Part shown: piece after piece, positions 1 to 5,519 of the stretch
How positions within the stretch are numbered: the first letter of the stretch is position 1
How the letters are laid out: each line of letters begins with the position of its first letter
Assembly (NCBI GenBank): GCA_030627005.1
Contig: DAOUSW010000129.1
Location: forward strand, 1 to 9,807
Direction: 5' to 3'
Length of the DNA: 9,807 nt
Source: MTP4 sp9310u
GTDB taxonomy: Archaea > Halobacteriota > Methanosarcinia > Methanosarcinales > Methanosarcinaceae
Program-made: the position numbers and the translations under genes
The notes under the pieces: model-generated
Seen by the model: the letters and a program-made list of their open reading frames with translations, nothing else
Database searches by the model: none
Told to the model about the DNA's origin: nothing

Positions 1-99
1 AGGATTTATAGCCAGGATTTATAGCCAGGATTTATAGCCAGGATTTATAGCCAGGATTTATAGCCAGGATTTATAGCCAGGATTTATAGCCAGGATTTA
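1..99. repeat. 13-bp tandem repeat array upstream of pheS
   Basis: Seven exact head-to-tail copies of AGGATTTATAGCC fill positions 1-91, followed by an 8-nt partial copy at 92-99. The array probably continues to the left of the window. Looser copies of its core (AGGATTTA, AAGATTTA) recur at about 263-300, in the pheS leader, so the array may have grown from this leader. No open frame of interest crosses it, and adjacent copies leave no unique spacers, so it is not a CRISPR. Confidence 0.95.
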
Positions 100-137
100 A
101 ACTGTAGTCCCGGAAGTAAATATTTACACTTACTTTA

Positions 138-218
138 TAACCACGGAAGGCACAGAAAACACGGAAGAATTGTGCCCCTATTTCCTTTATCCCGTGTTTT
201 CCGTGCTTTCTGTGGTTA
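138..218. repeat. Long imperfect inverted repeat (hairpin element)
   Basis: The left arm (138-164) and right arm (192-218) are reverse complements at 24 of 27 positions, separated by a 27-nt centre. The arms begin and end with TAACCAC / GTGGTTA. Two of the three mismatches would be G-U pairs in RNA read from the + strand, so the transcript could fold into a near-continuous 27-bp stem. It lies in the non-coding space before the pheS promoter and carries no gene. Its shape fits a dispersed REP/MITE-like palindrome, but whether it is repeated elsewhere cannot be seen here. Confidence 0.85.
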
Positions 219-256
219 AACTTTCACTTGAGATTATGAAGGAATTCGGGTCCGTG

Positions 257-265
257 ACTATAAAG
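257..265 (+). promoter_or_regulatory. Putative TATA box for pheS
   Basis: ACTATAAAG is an archaeal TATA-like box about 60 nt upstream of the pheS ATG. A start site 22-27 nt downstream would give a leader of roughly 35-40 nt containing the ribosome-binding site at 309-318. The surrounding DNA is AT-rich and contains other loose matches, so the exact box is uncertain. Confidence 0.35.
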
Positions 266-308
266 ATTTAAACTAAAGATTTACTCAGGATTTATTCAAG
301 ATTATACC

Positions 309-318
309 AGGATGTGAT
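309..318 (+). promoter_or_regulatory. Strong ribosome-binding site of pheS
   Basis: AGGATGTGAT matches 9 of 10 bases of AGGAGGTGAT, the complement of the archaeal 16S rRNA 3' end. It sits 6 nt before the ATG at 325. It fixes the pheS start and is the best ribosome-binding site in the window. Confidence 0.75.
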
Positions 319-324
319 CAAAAC

Positions 325-1803
325 ATGAGTGCCCAGGACAATCTCACAATCAACGAGAAGAAGGTCTTACTCGCCCTCCAGGAACTCGGGTCCGCTGCCC
401 CCGGGGAACTGGAAGAAAAATCAGGGCTGCAGGTAGATGCGGCAATGCAGGCGGCCTTCCTGCTCGAGGAAAAGGGACTTGCATCCGTTTCCGAAATAGT
501 GCTCGAGCGCTATGCCCTTACCGGGGAAGGAGAGACTTACGTCGAAACCGGGCTTCCGGAACGCCAGATAGTCGACTCCCTCGAAGGCCCGACCCCCCTT
601 GACGAGTTAAAGAGCCGCTTTTCCCCGAAAATGGTGGGAATCGCAACAGGCTGGCTTGTTAAGAAAGGCTGGGCAAAGATAGAAGAAGGCGTGATGGTCC
701 CCTCGGGAAAAGCCCCTGCCGGAAAGGACGAAGACCTCCTCGCCGCTTTCGGAGGCGAAGCAAAGACCCTTGAGGAACTTTCAGCCGACGCAAAGGTAGT
801 AAAGGACCTCCTCAAGAGGAAAATCGTCACAAAACACGATGAAAAGTTCCGGACCGTTGTGATCACGGATGCCGGGAAAGCCCTTGCTGCCGAAGGCCTT
901 GTCCTGGAAGAGGAAATTGCCCAGATCACATCCGACTTACTCAAGAGCGGGGCCTGGAAAGGCAAGAAATTCAGACCTTACAGGCTTGACATAAAACCGA
1001 AACCCCTCTACGGGGCAAAAGTCCACCCCTACCGGCGCCTGATCGAGCAGATGCGGCAGATCTTCCTGGAAATGGGCTTTACCGAGATCAAGGGAGACGT
1101 CATCCAGAGCTCCTTCTGGAACTTCGATGCCCTCTTCCAGCCCCAGGACCACCCTGCCAGGGACATGCAGGACACCTTCCACCTGGGCAGCAAGACCCCT
1201 CCCCCTGCCGAATACGCCGACAGGGTAGGGAAAATGCACGAATGCGGAGGGGACATAGACTCCTGCGGCTGGAAAGGAAAATGGGACCGGGAACTTCCTG
1301 AAAAGAATGTCCTTCGGACCCACACTACCTCAGTTACCATCAAGTACCTGGCCGACAACCCCGAACCTCCCGTGAAAGCCTTTTGCATCGACCGGGCCTA
1401 CCGCAGGGAGACCATCGACCCGACCCACACCCCCGAGTTCGAACAGCTCGAAGGCGTGGTCATGGACAAAGACATGTCCTTTGCCGACCTCCTGGGCCTG
1501 CTTGCCGAATTCTACCACAGGATGGGCTTCGAAGAAATCCGTTTCCGCCCCGGCTACTTCCCCTACACCGAACCCAGTGTCGAACCCGAAGTCTACGTGG
1601 ACGGCCTCGGCTGGGTGGAACTCGGAGGCGCAGGAGTCTTCAGGAAAGAAGTCACAGAACCCTTCGGGATCAAGGAACCCGTGCTTGCCTGGGGCCTCGG
1701 GGTCAGCAGGGTCGCCATGCTGAAACTGGGACTCAAGGACCTGCGGCTGCTCTACCAGTCCGACATCGACTGGCTCAGGAAGAGCGAAGTCTGCAGGATC
1801 TGA
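325..1803 (+). CDS. pheS: Phenylalanine--tRNA ligase alpha subunit
   Basis: Catalytic subunit of the cytoplasmic alpha2-beta2 enzyme that charges tRNA-Phe with phenylalanine using ATP. At 492 residues it has the length of archaeal/eukaryotic PheS. Residues 1 to about 200 are winged-helix-like segments typical of this type. The class II catalytic domain follows: HPARDMQDTF at 276-285, a Cys-containing insert with C307 and C314, motif 2 around FCIDRAYRRE (353-362) followed by THTPEFEQLEG, and motif 3 GLGVSRVAM (457-465). The ATG is supported by a strong ribosome-binding site 6 nt upstream. Its codons are rich in G and C at third positions compared with the small genes at 3873 and 4506, as expected for a well-expressed gene. 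The gene appears monocistronic: pheT is not in the window and a terminator overlaps the stop codon. Identification is very secure. Confidence 0.97.
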   Translation: MSAQDNLTINEKKVLLALQELGSAAPGELEEKSGLQVDAAMQAAFLLEEKGLASVSEIVLERYALTGEGETYVETGLPERQIVDSLEGPTPLDELKSRFSPKMVGIATGWLVKKGWAKIEEGVMVPSGKAPAGKDEDLLAAFGGEAKTLEELSADAKVVKDLLKRKIVTKHDEKFRTVVITDAGKALAAEGLVLEEEIAQITSDLLKSGAWKGKKFRPYRLDIKPKPLYGAKVHPYRRLIEQMRQIFLEMGFTEIKGDVIQSSFWNFDALFQPQDHPARDMQDTFHLGSKTPPPAEYADRVGKMHECGGDIDSCGWKGKWDRELPEKNVLRTHTTSVTIKYLADNPEPPVKAFCIDRAYRRETIDPTHTPEFEQLEGVVMDKDMSFADLLGLLAEFYHRMGFEEIRFRPGYFPYTEPSVEPEVYVDGLGWVELGGAGVFRKEVTEPFGIKEPVLAWGLGVSRVAMLKLGLKDLRLLYQSDIDWLRKSEVCRI

Positions 1804-1828
1804 AAACAGGTCCTGTTTTCACTTTTTT
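1802..1828 (+). terminator. Hairpin plus T-tract terminator of pheS
   Basis: GAAAACAG (1802-1809) pairs perfectly with CTGTTTTC (1813-1820) around a 3-nt loop and is followed by a run of six T (1823-1828). Two bases of the TGA stop codon form the first pairs of the stem. Further T runs to about 1897 may add termination, as archaeal RNA polymerase stops at T-tracts. Confidence 0.65.
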
Positions 1829-2168
1829 CCATTTTTTCGCTACTTTGTTCTATATTTTTTCGCTACTTTGTTCTATATTTTTTGGTTATTTTTTTCGCTA
1901 TATTTCTCCATGCCCGGAGCCGATTTCAAAAAGGTGTTTCAGGTTCCGGAAAAACCGGAATTAAGGATTTAAGAGATTATTCCCCAGGCAACCTGAATAG
2001 TCATCTCAGACCTATTTTCCCGTGCAAAGCACGGCTTTTCCAGGCCTGCATCCAGGAACAAAAAGAAAAGTTTATGACTTTCAATTCACCTGCTCACCTT
2101 CAGCCTTCGTGGGTTCCTTTCCGCCTCAGAGATAAAATGTATCTGGGGAGACATCTAAATATTAGCTG
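1804..2168. other. Intergenic region pheS to MFS gene
   Basis: No convincing gene. After the T-rich repeats it holds two short perfect hairpins: TTCCGG-AAAAA-CCGGAA at 1944-1960, and CCGTGC-AAA-GCACGG at 2020-2034, the latter followed by CTTTTCC. A TATA-like GATAAAATG lies at 2131-2139, about 30 nt before the next start codon, which would give a nearly leaderless transcript. An open frame at 1882-2169 looks like chance: it starts inside the T-rich repeat and has no ribosome-binding site. Confidence 0.6.
1832..1900. repeat. 23-bp T-rich duplication in pheS 3' region
   Basis: Two exact adjacent 23-bp copies at 1838-1860 and 1861-1883, each beginning CGCTACTTTG and ending in six T. A third partial copy (TTTTTTTCGCTA) ends at 1900. 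The duplication multiplies the T-tract terminator, giving three to four successive T runs downstream of pheS. Confidence 0.85.
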
Positions 2169-3659
2169 ATGAACGGGGGAAAGGGGAACATTCCTGAGAA
2201 TACGCAGGAAGAAGCCTGGGAAAAAAGCCCGAAAGGAATGCGGGGGCAAGATCCGGAAAGCATTTCTGAGAACATTTCAGAGAACATCCCCGGAAACGAT
2301 CCTGAAAATGATCCAGAAAATTATTCAGAAAGCGATCCTGAAACCCCTGGCGGAGAAAAAGTATCCCTCCTCCCTCTCCTGACGGTCAACTTCATAAGAA
2401 CCCTGGGCTTCAGCATAGTTTTGCCTTTCCTTGTATTCCTTGTGGAAAGGCTCGGGGGAAACGCTTTCATCTACGGGTTGGTCAGCTCCATGTACCCTGC
2501 CTTCCAGCTTATCGGGGCTCCGATCCTTGGCAGGTGGTCTGACATGTACGGCCGGAAAAAAGTCCTACTATTGAGCCAGATTGGGACCCTGCTGTCCTGG
2601 ATTATCTTTCTGGCAGCCCTCTTTTTGCCGCTTACCGTTCTTCGGGAAGTGGATTCGGAAATTCTCGGGCCTTTTGTCTTAACCCTGCCCCTTGCAGTGC
2701 TTTTTCTTGCCCGGGCTCCCGATGGGCTTACAGGGGGAAACGTCTCGGTAGCCAATGCCTACCTTGCAGACGTAACCGAAGAAAAGGACAGGAACCGGAA
2801 CTTCGGGAAAATGTCTATTTCCAGCAATCTGGGCTTCATTGTAGGTCCCGCCCTTGCAGGGCTTTTGAGCGTAACCCGGTACGGGGAAGTCATGCCCGTG
2901 CTTGGAGCCGTTATCATTTCCGTAGTTGGAACCCTGCTGATAGCCTTCTATGTCCCGGAATCCAGGGAATGTTCCCTTGCCGGACCGGCGGAGCCGACGA
3001 GTGAGAGGACGAAAAGCGTGAGGAAAACCTTTGGCTACCAGATAAAGGAATGCGGTACCGCCCGGAAACTTAAAAAACCGGGTTTCAGGGAGGTCCGTGA
3101 GCTCCCACATATCCCCTACATGCTGGGCCTCTACTTCCTGATCTTTCTCGGGTTCAACCTCTTCTACACAGCATTTCCCCTGCACGCAATTGCGGTCCTG
3201 GACTGGGACATTGCGGAGATGGGAGTCTATTTTACGGTTTTAAGCGCTCTGCTTGTGTTTGTGCAGGGCCCTGTCCTTTCCAGGGCTTCGAAAAGGTATT
3301 CCGACGCCACCCTAATAATCTTCGGAAGCCTGATGCTGGGCACAAACTTCCTGCTGCTGGTTCCCGGAAACTTCTTCCTGACTTATCTCGCAGCCGGGTT
3401 TTTTGCCCTGGGAGACGGACTAATGTGGCCTTCCTTCCTCTCCATGATTTCAAAACTTGCAGGCAGACAGTACCAGGGAACCGTACAGGGTTTTGCAAGC
3501 AGTTTCGGGGGCCTTGCCAGCATCACGGGGCTGATCCTGGGAGGAATTTTATACGAAATGCTTGCAGGGACTTCGTTTTTGATTGCAGCCCTGATCATCT
3601 AGTTCGTGTTTTTGCTCACTTTCAGGCTGCCTGGATTTGAAAAAAGCCTCAGGACTTAA
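2169..3659 (+). CDS. MFS efflux-type transporter with in-frame UAG (possible pyrrolysine)
   Basis: Twelve-helix major facilitator of the drug:proton antiporter type in the cytoplasmic membrane; the substrate is unknown. Residues 1 to about 62 are a hydrophilic Glu/Asn/Asp/Pro/Ser-rich tail of imperfect four-residue repeats. The first helix starts near residue 67. MFS motif A is GRWSDMYGRKKV (121-132), and RNRNFGKMSISSNLGFIVGPALAG is the helix 4-5 antiporter-like region. The first stop in frame is TAG at 3600-3602, after 477 residues and in the middle of the last helix (FLIAALII). The frame continues for 18 sensible codons (FVFLLTF then RLPGFEKSLRT) to TAA at 3657-3659. Readthrough would give a 496-residue protein with a complete helix 12. 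In Methanosarcina UAG can encode pyrrolysine, so the longer product is preferred here; a nonsense mutation is the alternative. There is no good ribosome-binding site at 2169. M24, at 2238, is an alternative start. Confidence 0.85.
3600..3602 (+). other. In-frame UAG codon, candidate pyrrolysine site
   Basis: TAG falls at codon 478 of the transporter, inside predicted helix 12. It is the only TAG terminating a gene here: pheS, the 3873 gene, the cytochrome and the ATPase use TGA, and the 4506, DUF2892 and ycaO genes use TAA. It is one base from TTG (Leu). Hydrophobic coding character resumes immediately after it. Confidence 0.5.
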
Positions 3660-3758
3660 ACCCGGAAGACAACTCCTGACCGGCAATAAGTTCAAAAAGA
3701 TCCTTAGTTTTAGGCAAACTTTTATGTTTTTAGCACAAAGAATTGCAAATAGAAACGC

Positions 3759-3858
3759 AAAGAAGGAAAGAAAAAAAGGAACGGGGAAAGAAAGAAGAAA
3801 GAAGAAAAAAGTAAAAGGAAAGAGAAAAGAAGAGAAGAGAAGAAAAGAAAAAAGGAAA
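3759..3858. repeat. 100-nt polypurine tract
   Basis: The + strand carries 98 purines in 100 bases (interruptions only C3782 and T3812), made of loose AGAAGAAA-like units. It lies between the transporter and the 3873 gene. The Lys/Arg/Glu-only open frame across it is a by-product of the composition. Such homopurine-homopyrimidine DNA can form triplex structures. Within 3660-3872 I see no gene; the rest is AT-rich and could include a promoter. Confidence 0.85.
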
Positions 3859-3872
3859 CGCTGAGGCTTGAT

Positions 3873-4337
3873 ATGAATAACCTTACAAAAGTGCTCATAG
3901 CCCTACTATTTCTAATAATCGCCGCAGGAATAATTCTGGCAGGTATTAATTATTGCTCTTTTGATGATTACCGTGACAACGTGTATGCCGAGCAGGAAGT
4001 AACTGTGTGGGGAGACGAACCCCTCAATGCGTTCGTGAGCGAATCCGAAAACTATGAAGACCACTTCGTATTCACCTATATCCCGAGAGACACGAATGCA
4101 ACCTTTGACTGCTACATGACTTACGAATTCAAGCAGGACGGAAACACTCTGGAAAGTGTAGATAAAAAACTTTACGAAAGAGTCACAGCATCAGACCCTA
4201 TTATGCTCGAATTTTCAAGGGAGGAAGGTTCCGAATACGAACTGAATATCACGATAGAAGATGCTGACGGAGTCATCCTGCACAAAAGCGGAATGACAAT
4301 CTATCCCCAGACACACGGGAACGAAAGCGAAATGTGA
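3873..4337 (+). CDS. Membrane-anchored exported protein, unknown function
   Basis: I do not recognise this 154-residue protein. Residues 4-26 form a strong hydrophobic helix preceded by a Lys (signal anchor or uncleaved signal peptide). The remaining roughly 125 residues are hydrophilic and acidic, rich in alternating polar/hydrophobic stretches such as HFVFTYIP, TFDCYMTYEF and YELNITIED. This suggests a small beta-sandwich domain outside the cell. It contains NAT and NIT sequons and cysteines at 28 and about 80; the sequence around C28 is not a convincing lipobox. The start is the first ATG after the purine tract, with GAGG 9 nt upstream as a weak ribosome-binding site. The stop overlaps the first unit of the following tandem array. 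Codon use is more AT-rich than in pheS and ycaO. A real gene is likely, but the function is open. Confidence 0.75.
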   Translation: MNNLTKVLIALLFLIIAAGIILAGINYCSFDDYRDNVYAEQEVTVWGDEPLNAFVSESENYEDHFVFTYIPRDTNATFDCYMTYEFKQDGNTLESVDKKLYERVTASDPIMLEFSREEGSEYELNITIEDADGVILHKSGMTIYPQTHGNESEM

Positions 4338-4459
4338 CTAAAAGAATAAAAAATAAAAGAGTAAAAGGACTAAAAGAATAGAAAAATAAAAGAGTAAAAG
4401 GACTAAAAGAATAGAAAAATAAAAGAGTAAAAGGACTAAAAGAATAGAAGAATAAAAAT
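4336..4459. repeat. 33-bp AT-rich tandem array
   Basis: Units start with GACTAAAAGAATA at 4336, 4368, 4401 and 4434. The first is 32 bp, the next two are 33 bp and exact copies of each other, and the fourth is partial to 4459. The first unit overlaps the TGA stop of the upstream gene by two bases. The + strand has no C except the one in each GACT and is dense in stop codons. Confidence 0.9.
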
Positions 4460-4505
4460 TATTGTAATCAGGGACGAAAATTATTCAAATAAAGGACGCT
4501 GCAAA

Positions 4506-4739
4506 ATGTTCGAAAACGTCAACCTCGGTTTTTTATTTATTCTCCTCAGTTTCGGGCTCATGTACCTGGTCTCTCTGGCCCTATGGGTCTGGATGCTGGC
4601 TGACTGCTTCAGGAAAGAAACCGACGAAGGAAACACACGGCTGATATGGGTCATAGTTATTGTTTTCACTTACATCATCGGGGCTTTTCTTTACTATCTA
4701 ATGAGGCGGCCGAAGAGGATTCAGGAACTTGGAAGATAA
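4506..4739 (+). CDS. Small PLDc_N-type membrane protein
   Basis: A 77-residue protein with two membrane helices (about 7-32 and 47-66) joined by a short polar loop. The pattern WVWMLADCFRKE, then LIWVIVIVFTYIIGAFLYYLMRRPKR, matches the stand-alone PLDc_N domain (phospholipase D/cardiolipin synthase N-terminal type). That family has W-x-L-x-DC before the loop and G-a-x-x-Y and Arg-rich residues after the second helix. No catalytic HKD motif is present, so it is not an enzyme by itself; the family has no settled role beyond the membrane domain. Upstream AAAGGA at 4491-4496 may serve as a ribosome-binding site. It converges with the cytochrome gene on the other strand, with about 90 nt between the two stop codons. 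Confidence 0.8.
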   Translation: MFENVNLGFLFILLSFGLMYLVSLALWVWMLADCFRKETDEGNTRLIWVIVIVFTYIIGAFLYYLMRRPKRIQELGR

Positions 4740-4782
4740 AGCGGAAAAATGAGAAGCGAAAAAGTAAGTTCCAGAATAAATT

Positions 4783-4833
4783 AAAAAACTAAAAATTTAA
4801 GAAAACTGAGGGCAGGGGAGAAAGCTGCCCCTC
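4783..4833 (-). terminator. Terminator of the cytochrome c gene
   Basis: Read on the minus strand, a perfect GGGCAG/CTGCCC stem (4825-4830 with 4810-4815, 9-nt loop) follows the stop codon immediately. T-rich tracts follow at 4791-4795 and 4783-4788. The same hairpin could also slow transcription arriving from the rightward gene that ends at 4739. Confidence 0.6.
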
Positions 4834-5392
4834 AAAGTGTTTTCAGGTACTCCACAACATCATCTGCATCTGCATCGGACATCTTCCACCTGGGCATTGT
4901 CAGGTCCAGCGGCTCACCGGAAGGTTCTATGCCCTCTATAATTGCTCTTTTTATGGTCTCGTCCGTGTAAGGTGGATGCGCTTCTTCTCCCGGTTCCTCG
5001 TGTTCTTCCGATGTTAGGGTCGCATACCGGATATCCGAAGGAATTGCAAAGCCCATCATAACCGGAAAGCCCCCTTTCCCATCAGTCCCGTGGCAGCTGA
5101 CGCAGCTTCCCCCGTGAACATAGAGCCAGCGGGGTCCATATTTGATTTCTATCAAATCCCCACTTTCATTGTACCCGGTATAGTAGATCATTTCCCCGTT
5201 TGACTCAAAATCGCTTTTCAGGTGCGTAGGATAGACTCCGCCGGGATACATCCCACCCTGCCCGGGATACATCATGCCTCCGCCCCCTAGCCGGGAGGGC
5301 TGCTGCCCGTAAACATAATCCTCATAACCAAAAGGACCCCGGGAAGTCCCGAACATGTAGAGGAGAGCCCCGATCCCTATAACTACCAGCAC
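4832..5392 (-). CDS. Membrane-anchored monoheme cytochrome c
   Basis: Predicted one-electron carrier held on the outer face of the cytoplasmic membrane. From the GTG at 5392 it has 186 residues: a hydrophobic start (MLVVIGIGALLYMF), a Gly/Met/Tyr/Pro-rich linker at about 36-55 with three Met, then a class I cytochrome c domain. That domain has C97-V-S-C100-H101 as the heme c site, followed by GTDGKGG, and M166 in LTMPRWKMS as the likely axial ligand. It ends DVVEYLKTL, typical of single-domain cytochromes c. No other CxxCH is present. The open frame reaches back to a stop at 5453-5455 without an ATG. The extra residues would complete the anchor (SIIVVLL), so the true start is probably upstream of GTG, perhaps ATA at 5440 behind a GGGGTGGT. 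It lies downstream of the copper ATPase on the same strand with no visible terminator between them. The heme assignment is firm; the partner is unknown. Confidence 0.88.
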   Translation of the reverse strand: MLVVIGIGALLYMFGTSRGPFGYEDYVYGQQPSRLGGGGMMYPGQGGMYPGGVYPTHLKSDFESNGEMIYYTGYNESGDLIEIKYGPRWLYVHGGSCVSCHGTDGKGGFPVMMGFAIPSDIRYATLTSEEHEEPGEEAHPPYTDETIKRAIIEGIEPSGEPLDLTMPRWKMSDADADDVVEYLKTL

Positions 5393-5482
5393 AAGGAGGA
5401 CTACTATAATCGATCCGTATTTATTCTCTGATTCAGCTATCTTACCACCCCTTTATCTCATAAACTCTCAATTAATAACTCT

Positions 5483-5490
5483 CAATTATA
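5483..5490 (-). promoter_or_regulatory. Possible promoter of the cytochrome c gene
   Basis: TATAATTG on the minus strand, within a pair of direct repeats of AATTGAGAGTT (about 5467-5487). A start site about 25 nt downstream would fall near 5460, just upstream of the GGGGTGGT stretch at 5445-5452. It could add to readthrough from the ATPase gene. Confidence 0.3.
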
Positions 5491-5519
5491 TTCCTCCATT
5501 CATCAAAATGCCCATGAAT

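Noticed and set aside
1..99. CRISPR array (also considered for 4336-4459 and 9691-9807)
   Set aside because: Repeats abut directly with no unique spacers, units are 13-33 bp, and no cas gene is present.
2163..2165. A second in-frame TAG, two codons before the transporter ATG, as another pyrrolysine codon
   Set aside because: There is no upstream start codon with coding character in that frame and the upstream sequence is AT-rich intergenic DNA.
3637..3864. Lys/Arg/Glu-rich open frame (75 codons)
   Set aside because: It begins inside the transporter's extended C-terminus and owes its length to the purine tract, which cannot encode stops in most registers. No ribosome-binding site is seen and the second half is only Lys, Arg, Glu and Gly.
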